Origin: Alisma plantago-aquatica | Taxonomy: Eukaryota; Streptophyta; Magnoliopsida; Alismatales; Alismataceae | Direction of reading: 5' to 3' | Assembly: GCA_963693085.1 (NCBI GenBank) | Contig: OY856411.1 | Coordinates: 112,287,267-112,351,266 of the forward strand | Length of the DNA stretch: 64,000 nt | Part shown: piece after piece, positions 11,476-23,108 of the stretch | How positions within the stretch are numbered: position 1 is the first letter of the stretch | Layout of the letters: each line of letters begins with the position of its first letter | The notes under the pieces: model-generated | What the model was told of the DNA's origin: nothing | Databases searched by the model: none | Seen by the model: only the letters and a program-made list of their open reading frames with translations | Made by a program: the position numbers and the translations under genes

Positions 11476-13885
11476 GAAGATGTGTCATCTCTTGTCTAAT
11501 TTATTATTATATCTAGTCCAATTTATTGTTATCTCTGGTCCATTGTGTTGTTATTACTGGTCTAGCATTTTATTTTTCTTTCTCCTCCTAATTTGACTCA
11601 TCGCAAAGAGATGTGTTATTGTTATCCTTGGTCATGTTAGTTGTTATCTATGATCCAGTTTGTTGTTATCCTCGGTGTAGTGTTTTGGTTTTGTAAGAGA
11701 GAGAAAATATGAGGATAGTGCCATTGATCTTTTTATATTTGAGATGTTATCTCTGATCTGTTGTGTTGTTATCTTTGGCCTAATATTTTGTTTTTCTCTC
11801 TCCTACTCATTTCTCTTCACAAAGAGATGTATTATTATCGTTGGTCCGATATGTTGTCATCTCTGATCGAGTTTGTTCTGATCACTAGTCTAGTATTTTA
11901 ATTTTATAAGAGAGAGAGAGAGAAAATATGAGAAATTGGAGGAAAGTAGTGTCATGAATTTTTTTTAATTAAGTTGCTATCTCTGGTCTAGTTTTTTACT
12001 ATCTTCCATCCAATTTGTCATTTTGTTTTGTTGGGTATGTTGTGTTGTTATATCTAGTCCTCATTTCACTCATCGCAAAGAGATGTGTTGTTATCATTTG
12101 TACGGTTAGTTGTTATCTTTGGTCTAGTTTGTTGTTATCTCTGATATAGTATTTTATTTTGTAAGAGAGAAAATATGAAAAATAGGAGGAAAGTAGTACC
12201 ATTAATTTATTTAATTGAGTTGTTATCTATGGTCCAATTTATAGTCATCTTCGGTGCAACTTTTTGTTACCTCTGATCAAATTTGTTGTTATATCTGGTT
12301 CGTTGTGTTGTTATCTCTAATCTAGTATTTGGTTTCTCTCTCCTTCTTTTACTCATCATAAAGAGATGTGTGTTATCATTGATTTAGTTTGTTGTTATTC
12401 ATGGTCAAGTTTGTTGCTATCTTTGGTCCAATGTTTTTATTTGAAAGAGAGATAAAATATGAGGAATTGGAGGGAAGTAGTGTCATTCATATTTTTTAAT
12501 TGAGTTGTTATGTTTGGTCTAATTTGTTGTTATCTCTGGACCAATTCATTTTTATATAGTTTGTTTTGTTGTTATCTTTGGTTCTCATATCACTCATCAC
12601 AAAGATATGTTTTGTTATCATTGGTACTATTTGTTGTTGTCTATGGTCTAATATTCTATTTTGTAAGAGAGAAAATATGAGGAATAGGGGGGATGTAGCG
12701 TCATTAATTTATTTTATTGAGTTGTTATCTCTGGTCCAGTTCATAGTTATCTTCCGTGTAATTTATCGTTATCTTCAATTCAATTTGTTATTATATATGG
12801 TCTATTAGGTTGTTAATTGGTCTAGTGTATTATTTTTCTCTCTCCTTCTTATTTTCACACATCACGTTGTAATTAGTGGTCTAATTTGTTGTTATCTCTG
12901 GTGCAATTTGTTGTTATCTTCAGTTTCAGTGCTTTGTTTCTGTAAGAGAGAGAAAATATGAAGAATATGAGTGTGTTAGTCTCATTTATTTATTTTGAAT
13001 TTAACAATTATCTCTGTTCGAATTTTGTTATTATCTCTGGTCCAATGTGTTGTTACCTCTGGCTCAATTTATTGTTATTTCCAGTCTGGTGTGTTATTAT
13101 CTCTAGTCTGTTATTTTGTTTTTCTCTATCCTCCTCATTTCACTCATCATTGTTATCGTTGCTCTGATTTTTTATCTCTTGGCCAACTTATTATTAAATG
13201 TCATCACTTTTTTATTTATGTAACAGAGAGAAAATACGATGAATAGGAGGAAAGTAGTACCATTAGTTTGTTTAATTTAGTTGTTATCTCTGATCCAATT
13301 TATTGTTATATCTGGTTAATTTTTTTTTATTATATATGGCCCTTCGTATTATTATCTCCTGTCTAGTGTTTTGTTTTTCTCTCTCCTCCTCATTTCACTC
13401 ATCATAGAGAGATTTTAGTTATCATTGACTTGGTTTGTTGTTATCTCCAGTCCATTATTTTGTTTTTGTAATAGGGAGAAAATATGACGAATAGGAGGAA
13501 TGTAGTGTTATTAATTTTTCTAATTTAGTTGTTATCATTGGTCTGATTTGTTATCACTAGTTCAGGTTGTTGGTATATTTGGTCTGATGTTTTGTTTTTA
13601 TAAGAAACAGAATATACAAGAAATAGGAGGGATGTAGTGTCATTGATTCTTTGAAATTGAGTTATTATCTCTGGTTCAATTTGTTGTTATCTTTGGTCCG
13701 ATATGATGTTATCTCTTGTCCAATGTTTTCTTTTTCTCTCTCCTCTCGATTTACTCATCACAAAAAGAGAGAAAATATGAGGAAGAGGAGACAAGTAGTT
13801 CTATTAATTTATTTTCTTTTGTGATTGTGTTGTTAACTTTAGTCTAGTGTTTTGTTAGCTCTGGTCCATTGTGTTGTTATTGTTT
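11476..13885 (+). repeat. Minisatellite with higher-order repeat
   Basis: The basic unit is about 20 bp, close to TTGTTATCTCTGGTCCAATT, repeated dozens of times with variation. A longer period of about 130-280 bp is marked by GAGAGAAAATATGAGG followed by AATAGGAGG, TAGTGTCATTAATT and a CTCTCTCCT-CATTTCACTCATCA stretch. The marker recurs near 11704, 11921, 12165, 12444, 12668, 12950, 13224, 13476, 13606 and 13768. The frames it opens are repeat artefacts and not genes. Confidence 0.85.
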
Positions 13886-14250
13886 TTTTAGAAGTTTGTT
13901 AACATTGGTCTTCTTGCAACATATTTTTTTAACAAATTTAATGATTATTTATTTTGTCAAAAAATTCATCACAAATTGGAGGTTACAAGCAAAACAAAAT
14001 TTTCTCTCCTCTCTTTTTCTCTTTTATTTCAGCCACTTCTCTCCCTCCTTTTAGATTGTATATTATATTTCCTAAAAGTATGTCAACATAGGTCTTGTTA
14101 TAATATGTATTTTTATGAATGTAATGATATTATCTCATAAAAAATTCATTACTATTAAACAATTATTACCAAAAATATATATATTTCATGTTTTGTCTTT
14201 TTCTCTCTTTCAGGCAGTCACTCCCTCTCTCCCACTCTTATTTTTTGTTG
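13886..14250 (-). repeat. Right inverted arm of the satellite block
   Basis: This arm is the inverted partner of 11090-11475. It contains two sub-repeats with AACATTGGTCTTCTTG / AACATAGGTCTTGTTA and TGTCAAAAAATTCATC / CATAAAAAATTCATTAC, ending in CTCCCTCTCTCCCAC. The arms are similar but far from identical, so the structure is old. Confidence 0.6.
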
Positions 14251-14469
14251 CACGTCCATCCATCAGGGTTTGTAGTATTGGGGCATCACACCGCTATAGT
14301 TGACAAGTTGTGCACTAGGAGCCAAAACTTATCGTCTGGGTTTTCCTTCAATTCTACCTCTATATAACATATCTCAAAATAGAATAGTTATTGTATTTAT
14401 GAATAGTAGATATGTGTATTTGTCTTTTGTACACGAGAGTTTGACTTATGGCCCCACATTACCCATTTC

Positions 14470-16072
14470 CAACTTTATTCCCATCAGTTTAAATGAGACA
14501 CAAACTATCACATGTTTCTAGAGCTAGAAATGGTATGGGGACAATATGTGAGTGTGCACATCTAGTTTTAACCCTAGGTAATAGGAAGTGTCTTCATTAA
14601 TCTTATTGCACAATGAAAATATAACTAAACTACTAATGAGATTAGTTTTTTATTTTGATTGGATCGTATGCAAGATTGATTATATCAGTTGGCTTGTTGT
14701 AAACGTGTATAGACTAAAGATGTGACTGGACATTGGTTGGTTGTGTGAATGGAGTGGGATTCAATTTGTGCTAGTATAATTTCTTTTATAAGTGCTAAGA
14801 GCCAAACACATTTGTGGCATCTTCATTAATCCTAATTATCATTGTTACTTAAGAGTTGGTTGTTCTCTTATACCTTGCTTTTTTCATCCTATATCACCAT
14901 ATATCATCATTATAGTTTATATGTAACATTATTTCTTATTCCTTCTATTGGGTGGTGGTGGCTAATATTCATTAGACTACTTCAATTTTTGATCTATGGT
15001 TCACTCGAGTAGGAGGTTTGGTTTAGTGATCATCTTAATGTAGGTGCATTCACATTTGATAGATCAAATTATCCTGGGATAATAATGTCACCAAGCATAC
15101 ACATACATAGTTGGACAACAACCATGTTATACAATCTAAGTTTTCTAATTCTTTTCCTTTTTTCTTCTCCTACTACATATGTTCATACATATTTAGTTCA
15201 ATTTACATTTATGTCTCATATGAACATCATAAAAATGAATGCATTATATTTTGTAATGCATATTTTGCGATCATTATTTCCAACAATAATAGAGAAAATA
15301 TTGTCAATTGTTAGCATATTGGTTGTTGGTTCCTTGAAATTCAAGAACAATTTGGTTAGGATGCTAGAAAATATATATGATGAACATTTAGAGAAAGAAT
15401 GATAAAAGTTAAGATGATAAAAGTTAAGCTTATTGTGGTTGATCTGATGGACCTAGTTGATATAGGCCCCGAGAGTCAGATAATAATACCAAAGGTCCTA
15501 AAAGGATGTTTGAGGAAGAAGATGGATCATATATGAAAAGGATGTATCCTTATGGTATTTTCATGCCTCCAAATGTATGCAATGAATCTCCTAACACATC
15601 ATCAAAGGACTTGTGGCAAGCTTCGTATCAAAAATATAGTTGTGAAGACCAAGGTCTTCGGTAGTATGTCATACCTAATTCTGTAGGTATCTAATTGGCA
15701 ATAAATCTACTAAGTAATAGTGACATGAGTTTTTCTTGTATATATATATATATCCATCACTTAGGAGGCAAACATGAAAAATTCTGATAAATTCATTACT
15801 TTTTTGAATATCAAAAGATATCGTAAGTCTTATCCCTTATCATGGATCTAAATCACATGAATGGAATTATGTCACCAAATGACTTAATGATCAACATTGC
15901 AATAGATAATGATCATAAAAGTAAACACTAGTCGTGTCCGTTGGTATTACTCAAATGGTTCTTACTATAGTCAGAAGAAATGTTATGAAAAGAAACATAA
16001 ATACAATCACAAACCTAAGACAAGATCCATGAGAATCAAAGAACAAACCTCATTGAAGTTGTGGATAGGTTT
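14470..16072 (+). repeat. Degenerate repeat block, copy 2 (paralogous to 2240-3960)
   Basis: Collinear with 2240-3960, ending with a copia gag relic that is cut at 16072 by the LTR complex. It contains a small (TA)n run near 15740-15752. No intact frame remains. The resemblance fades toward its left edge, so the boundary at 14470 is approximate. Confidence 0.6.
15580..16072 (+). pseudogene. Ty1/copia gag relic, copy 2, interrupted
   Basis: Translated with stops, this reads SSKDLWQASYQKYSCEDQG, then later DLNHMNGIMSPNDLM and a KETNHK-like basic stretch. These match the order of motifs in copia Gag (UBN2): the (K/E)LW-L-KKY-ED segment, then the LNHK segment before the basic linker. The relic is broken by several stops and by insertion of the LTR complex at 16073. 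GGTTT at 16068-16072 is the target site. Confidence 0.55.
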
Positions 16073-17084
16073 TGTAAAGAGTGGGATAAACCACTCCCTA
16101 CTAAATTTGGTAAACAAAACACATTTTGGAAAGCCGCAGAATAAAAATTTTCTGACGATATTCAATTTCATAAAAGATTGTACAAACATACATCAAATTC
16201 TCCCTTTTAGGGTTACATCATCATACACAACTAGGATCTAGATAGAGGGAAGTCTAGACTACTACACCTTTGTCTCCAAGCAACATATCCATCAACTAAG
16301 TCCAAGTCAAGCTAATATCTTCAAGTCCTATTCATCACCTTACTCCACATGTGGGTGGTTGGAAAGGCACCCACAAAAGGGAAAGGAAAGTAAAAGTATG
16401 TGTTACAAAAACTATTCTAAGATGGCAAGATAAGAAAAGCATGTTGTAAAGAAGTGAAACAGCTTCTCTACTAAAAATTTGAACCATAAAACCTCCATTC
16501 CAAACACACTTAGAAGGTATGATGGAGTGGGTGTAAAATTTTCAAATGTTTATATAATGGTAACAATAAGACCAAAGTATAGCAGCGGAATAAAAACATG
16601 ACTATATTCAATTATAAAACAAAAGGGTTACAACTTACATCATAAGGATCCATGTAGAGGAAATCTAAACCACCTCAAGATTGTTTCCAAGCTTAAACTT
16701 CTCAATCTAAGTCTAGGTCATCAAACCTTGTCATCCAAGTCCTCCACCTAGGGTTGGAAGCATACCCCAGCAAAAGAGAAACAAAAGGAGACATCAGCAA
16801 AGGCTGGTATGTGCATACTAAAAAGCAAATTAAGAAATATAAGGAATTAGGGACATCAAAATAAAAGGCTTCCCATGCAAGAGATAAGTACCACCCAAAT
16901 GGGTATCAAAGATAAGAATCATCAAAACATATAAAAAGAAGATACTTGCCATAATCAAAACAACAATAAAGTTTGTGCAATACTAGCACATAGAGAGAGT
17001 AGGGCACACACCCCACAATCAACATCAATAACCTGCATGCATGTGAGATAAGCATAGCCCTAGAACAATATAAACACAATTGGC

Positions 17085-17230
17085 GGCCAACCCCCATAAA
17101 GTTGAATCCTGATAGAGAATGGCACATAACCAAACTCCCAAAATATATGAAATTGGGCCAACCCCCATAAAGCTGAAACCCGGGTATGGGGCACATAACC
17201 TCCATCCCAAAAGCATAAAGGGCACATAAC
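17085..17230. repeat. Short direct repeats in the solo LTR
   Basis: Two copies of a roughly 70-bp unit start GGCCAACCCCCATAAAG and carry GGCACATAACC, and a third partial copy contains only the latter. The corresponding part of the host LTR has its own short repeats around GAGAATAACAC and ACACATTCCC. Confidence 0.6.
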
Positions 17231-19239
17231 CCCAAAACCAATGCAATTGCACTACTCTAGTGCTACTGAATCACATAGCATGTTTAATGTAGAGGCAAGT
17301 AGAAAAATATAGTCAGAATATGATACAAAGGTTGTCATCACACAATGGACAAGACAAACATTAAACATCCACATCATAGTGGGCATATATCAACAAGTAA
17401 GAACCCACATCACAATGGGCATATAATATCAAAAGTCCAAATTGCACCAAGGCAACAAGATAAGATTCCAAGAGAATATCTATGATCACAGTATCAATAA
17501 CAAAATAAGACACTTCACATGAAGAATGATTTCAAAAGAACAAGACAATGTGTAGGCTAATGTCCATAGGACCAAAAGTAAGATAAAATATAGGTGAATT
17601 GCTCAACATAGAATAATAGGGGATGCAACATACCTCAACTTCAGAGTCAAAGATCCATAGTCACATAAAGGTCCAAGCCTAGGCATCCAAAGAACCTATT
17701 ATGTATATATGTGGAATTAGGGTTAGGTTTCCATTGATTATTCAAAACCCTAAAAATCACCTTTTTAATTATATGCGAATTAGGTTTTCAAAACCATGCC
17801 ATATTTTAGGTTATATTTTCCTAAGTTTGAAACATATTTTCTTATATTTTTATGACTTATCAATATTTAGCTATGAATTATTCAAGTTATTATCTTATTA
17901 ATTAGATCCATTAAAAACACCTCTTTAAAAACACTAGATTCAGGCGACAAAACAACACCATTAGAAATCACTTATTTTTCTGAATCCAACGAGTATTTAT
18001 TTATATTTTTTTGATTAGTAACTAATTAGTTATCAATTTTTGAAAATTGACCAATAGGAAAAATCCAAAAATCATTTAAAAACAGAGAGAGAGCGAGAGT
18101 GGGCTGCCCAGTGACTTGGCCCAATAGAAGGTGGCTAAGTCACTGGTCAATGCCTCGCCAGTGGCCAAGATGACTCGTCCCACAGCAAAACAAAACATGG
18201 TCAAAAGACCGTTATGCCCCTGGTTGAAAATCACAGAGAAAGCAGTAAAGCAGGAGGGTAAAGATGTAAAACGGCTATGTGTCATCTTCTTCTCAAGAAC
18301 AAAAATGAATTGGGACTCAGTAGGGCCGATTCGAAGATCGTTTCTCACCCACCATCGCAGATCTCACAAAATCAAACCCTCAATCGCCCTCCTGAGGTTA
18401 AACCGAATTCAAACACCCCAGACTCGAGCTGGGTGGTGGCTGGATGCGGGAAAACAGCACTGCGATCAAGAATCTACAGATACCAAACCGAGAAAATAAC
18501 CAAAATGACAGGTTCATATGATCGAAAGGGGGAAAATGAGAAATACCTTGAATCCAACCGATACAGGAAGGCATGTGACCTCGCGAGACTTCCAGGAGTC
18601 GGTCGGAGCTCTCGGAGGGTCTCACGGAGCTCTAGAGCCCAGAGGCGACCTCGCGGCGGTCACCAGCAACCGGAGGAGTAGGGGAGCTATAGGCGGAGCC
18701 CACAGCAGGCAAACCAACCCGTGTGAATCGTAGCTGAGACCTTGACGGAGGATTTGGGACCTCTGGGTGATGGTCCGATGAAGCTGAGAGGCGAGGAGAG
18801 GAGAAAGGAAAGAAAAATAGAGGAATAGAGGAGAAAATAGAGAAGCAGCGAAGCACCCAACGGTGGAGAAAGGGCGACCAAAACCCTGCTTATATAGGGT
18901 CACCAGGTGTGAGGAAAGGCAAGGAATGCGGAGGAGATGAAATCGGGAGAGAAGATCGCGAGAAAGGAGGGAGAATCGGAGAAGGAAACTGAGGAGGGAA
19001 GCCCCCCATCGCTGCGTGTGAAAATAAAAAGGGGAAATTGAGAAGAGAATTCAGTTGCCGTTGGATTTAAATCCAAGGGTCAGGATTGAACCCAAGAAAA
19101 CTAAAATAGGAAAGCAGGTGTGACATATCAAATACGATTAAAACTAAAGTGAGATTAATTTAATATACATATTTTCTCTTTCCTCTTTTAAGGGTTCTAT
19201 TCTTATCCAAATTAGACCAAACTTGACACACAAGTTAAA

Positions 19240-19760
19240 TTAAACATGTAGACTCTGAATATCCACATAGATTTTACTTTTGGAAACATTAGATGTATTA
19301 TTTAACATATTCTTTGTTTCTCTTTCCTGATACATTAATGACATGTGGATTATCCAAATTAGGTAAAACTTCATCCACAAGTTAACTTAAGTGTGTTGAA
19401 CACGAATTTGCTATCAGTTTTACATATTGGAGTTGTTATAGTATTTAATTAATAATTTGAAGGTTCTACACACTTTCTCTCTCCTGATTTTACCTTTTAA
19501 GCAAACTTTCTCCAAATTGGATGAAAATTCACCCAAAGGCTATATTTATTATGTAGATCACGAATCTAAGATTATTTTCCTCTTTTGGGGTCATTTATTA
19601 TATTTATTTATTAATTACATCTTTTAGGCAATTTATCTCTCCTATTTAACCATATTATTTTAAGATTGTCCAAATTAAATGAAAATTGACATGTAGGCTT
19701 ATTTTGATGTGTAGATTACGAATTTGAAGTCTATTATTTAATTTGAGGCTTTCTTACATG
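19240..19760. repeat. ~155-bp degenerate periodic repeat in the solo LTR
   Basis: Copies of a motif CCAAATTA-(A/G)-AAAA-TTCACC followed about 40 bp later by TACGAATTTG recur. Anchors lie near 19252, 19402, 19560 and 19718, a spacing of 150-158 bp. Each unit ends in CTTTCTCTCTCCT-like pyrimidine tracts. Confidence 0.7.
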
Positions 19761-21470
19761 GATTTTGTCATCTGGCCCATTAGAGGCCCATTAACATCAT
19801 ATTATGCACCCAATTAAGTTATTTATCATCTTATTATCACCAAATGAATTATATGACATATTGGATTACATTATTCATGCATTAGATTATTAAGATCACT
19901 CTAATCTCAACCTTGTTTGGTCAAACCCAAAAGGTCACAGCTTTAAGCTAGGGTCCAAGATCCGGTATTTTACACATGTAAAAGCAGGATAGGGTTCATC
20001 ATAAGATGAAGATAATCAAGAGAATGAGGCCATATATAAAAGAATATTTCAATAGATGCTTGCCATAAACAATATATAACCAAGGATTGCATGTATGATT
20101 AATATTGACTATCTTAACTATGTAGGGTTGAGGCACCTACCAGACCTTCAACCAAAAGGGTGAGGGGAGAGTAACACATTCCCAGTCACCTGCACATATT
20201 TCATGTGCGGGGGAGAATAACACGCTCTCCAGGGGAGAAATAACACATTCCCCAACTATGGGTGGTTGTACATACAAGTACCACTACACTAGTTAATTAG
20301 TCTAATAAAATCAACATGCTAAAAACTATGGCAAGTAATAGAATCTCATATGTAGAACATGGTAGTGGGGTACCAAGACCCAAGAACAATATTCCATACT
20401 GATTATGAGGCAAGTATAGCAACAGATTCAAGAGAGTAGAATATAAGGTGTAAATAAGCCTCATTATGGAAAGCATAGGTTAAGGAACAAATAATTCCCA
20501 ACTGAAGTGTATTATGCACATACCTTATTCTTTAGAATCCTAGAACCACTTTTCATAACTTTTACACGAGATCAGATCCACTTTCCCTAATATGATCATC
20601 ATATTTATGTATTAGATATATGTATATCCATTAAACGCTTAAAACCTCAAAACCATCGAATTTTCTGCAAATAATCGAATTAGACTCTGAAAACCTCATT
20701 ACTGTCTCATTTACGTTCTTCTGATCAAAATAACATATATATTTGTATATTTTCGAGTTACTGACTTTTTAGGGTTTTTTCCATATTTATTAGTTAATTA
20801 AATCAACTCGAAAAATACATATTCTAAAAACTCAAAATCATGCATCAAATTTATTTTTATTAGATAGCTTACATTCTCATGATTCCAAAACATATTTAAT
20901 TTCTATTTTTCGACCAACGAGTAAAAAGATACGATTTTTCTAAGACTGACTAATTAGAAATTGACACATAGGCACTTCATACCCGACAGACATAGAGAGA
21001 GGCCGAGCCCGCCTACTGACTTGGCCCAATGAGGGGTGGCCAAGTCATGCGGTCAATGCCCGGGTTTGACTCATCTGAAACAAAACAAAACTAGATTGAA
21101 AGACGGTTATACCCTCACACGAAAACAAAATAAAGAAGAAAGGAACTGAGGGCAAAACGGTAAAATGAGGTTGGGCTATCCCCTTCCTCTCACCCCCATG
21201 CCATTGTTGCTGCCTCGAGCAGCTAGCTTGGGGGAAACTTGGGCGAAACTAGGATACTAGACCAAACTTGACGTTTAGATAAACGAAAGAAAGCTCAGAG
21301 CAAGACGAACTCGATGGTACCTTTGATTGTGCCGAAGATGAAGAGAGAAGGGAGAGAAGAGTGCCGCAAGGTCAAGCTCCAATCAAGGTTCCTGACGTCC
21401 AAGCACGAGAGCAACGAAGAAATTGACTAGAGAAAAATGTTTCTTATGTTGAGGCGAAACCCAAGATGGG

Positions 21471-21485
21471 TATTTATATATATAG
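21471..21485 (-). promoter_or_regulatory. LTR promoter TATA box, LTR 1
   Basis: Read on the minus strand, CCTATATATATAAATA sits in the LTR upstream of its GC-rich part. The same element is at about 26336-26350 in LTR2. In LTR3 the site has become a long (TA)n tract at 37535-37580. Confidence 0.45.
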
Positions 21486-21914
21486 GATTGGGTGCTATGG
21501 TGTAGGGAGTCGGAGCTCCGGGATAGACTTGGAAAAAATATTGAGCATTTCATGAATACTCAATTAAAACATGAGATCTTGTACTAGTTGGATGCGGGAT
21601 TGAATTTTCAATCCAATGCAACTTGTTTCGCGAAGTTTCATTGAGAAACGAGGGAGATATGGCTAAATAACCGAACCTTCTTTGTCTACGTTTATTGTTC
21701 ATGCGGGTGTCTCATACTCAAGGTAGGAGACAAATTGGCAGCCGTCCGATCTACATCGGAGGGTCGACGCTGATCCGCAAGGAAAGTATTTAATACAACC
21801 TTCCAACTTAGCTCTTTTGATGCTTTAAATGTATAAATCTTTCTACAATTATTTAAAGGTGCAAATAAAGTCCAAATAAACTCAAATTTTGTATGTTTAT
21901 TGATTTTGGGATGA

Positions 21915-22900
21915 GGAATCCGAAAATAAAATTATATTTATATTTTGAGAAATTTAGATTATTTAATTAAGCAAATTACTATTTTCTCTTTTCTCTCTCA
22001 TTAAAGACTATTAGATTCTCCAAAAATAATAAAACTTCACCCATAAGTCTTATTAAGTATCCTGGATACGAATTTGCTATTATTTACATTTGTTGGTGTT
22101 GTTTATTATTTTAATTAATAATTTTAATATTTTACACACTTTCTCTCTCCTAAATTCACCTTCTTATCAAATATTTTTCAAATTCATTCAAAATTCATCC
22201 AAAGGTCTATTTTAACCTGTATAACACGAATTTGGCATTATTTTATTTTTCTGAAGACTTTTATTATTTTATTTAATTCATTTACATTTACCACTTATTT
22301 ATCCTTTTAATTTATTAACAGTATCTAAAAACTTTCTAAAAATGTAAAACTTGGCCTATAAGCATTAATAAACGTGTAGAACACGATTTTGGCATTTTGT
22401 TTTCAACATATATTTAATATTTTTGGTATTTAAGTCATTTTCTCTCTCTGAATAAAATAAAATATTAAACATTGACCAAATTAAATAAAAATTCACACAT
22501 AGACTAATTTTGAATATATAGATTACGAATTTGGTGTTATTTTTCCAATTTGAGAACACTAAATATTTTATTTTGCTTAACTGACTTATTTCCTATTTTC
22601 TTTTGATAAAGACATCAATATATGCATTTATCTTCCAAATTAAATGATACTTGGCCCTTAAGTTTCTTTTAAGTCAATAAAACGAAGTTGACATCCAAAT
22701 TATCTTCATGGGTTTCCAGTTATGATTTTTGGAACAATATATTCCTCAATATCTCCTTTCATCCATTATATTCCATATTATTTCCAATTACCACATTTAT
22801 TATTTCCTTTATGCATATTTCAAGAATTATCTCCTTTTACATATTCTAAAAGATACTAGAAAGTTCTAACACGAATTTCTTTATTCTTTTTATCACTCAA
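21915..22900. repeat. ~155-bp degenerate periodic repeat in LTR 1
   Basis: The ACGAATTTG-like anchor recurs near 21920 (weak), 22068, 22226, 22383, 22525, 22682 and 22871, with spacings of 142-189 bp and mostly 157. Each is preceded by AAA-TTCACCCATAAG-like sequence and followed by a TTTCTCTCTCCT tract. The same array is present in LTR2 and LTR3 (about 26780-27760 and 38000-38980) and in diverged form in the solo LTR. Confidence 0.75.
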
Positions 22901-23108
22901 GTGGATATTTTGCATATTTGACCCATTACTAAGTTTCCACTGAGGTATGTGTGCATAAACCCAAATATTGGAATAAAAGGTGAACAAATATTCATTAAAC
23001 CATCATATTCTCCACAAATTAAATAGAAAGGCCAAAGAGGATATAAATGAAAGGAAAAGATGGAAAGAGGGCCAAAAAGGAAAAAAGTCCAAAATTCGGT
23101 ATGTTACA

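Larger units (their letters stand above)
10928..14311. repeat. 14-bp direct repeat bracketing the satellite block
   Basis: AGTTGACAAGTTGT occurs at 10928-10941 and again at 14298-14311, on either side of the inverted-arm satellite. It could be a target-site trace or a product of recombination. The repeats do not abut the arms exactly, so the meaning is open. Confidence 0.4.
16445..19974 (-). mobile_element. Solo LTR of a related family, nested in LTR 1
   Basis: A 3530-bp sequence starting TGTAAAGAAGTG and ending CCGGTATTTTACA is flanked by CATGT on both sides (16440-16444, 19975-19979). LTR2 and LTR3 read through the empty site as AAGCATGTAAAAG. It shares length, termini, internal order and blocks (GCAGCGGAATAAAAA, GGGTTACA, CCTTTTAAG-like) with the host LTR but is clearly diverged, so it is a sister family. 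No primer site or polypurine tract is present, so it is a solo LTR left by LTR-LTR recombination. A TATA box (18891-18896 on the plus strand, read on minus) lies in its GC-rich third. Confidence 0.92.
16073..23108 (-). repeat. LTR 1 of the complex (interrupted by a solo LTR)
   Basis: The LTR starts TGTAAAGAGTGGGATAAA and ends TTCGGTATGTTACA. It is split at 16444/19980 by a solo LTR plus one copy of its target duplication. Its net length is 3501 bp. A TATA-like sequence on the minus strand (21471-21485) marks the promoter of this leftward-reading element. Confidence 0.9.

Noticed and set aside
11476..13885. CRISPR-like array
   Set aside because: Units are degenerate, abut one another without unique spacers and lie in a plant nuclear context.
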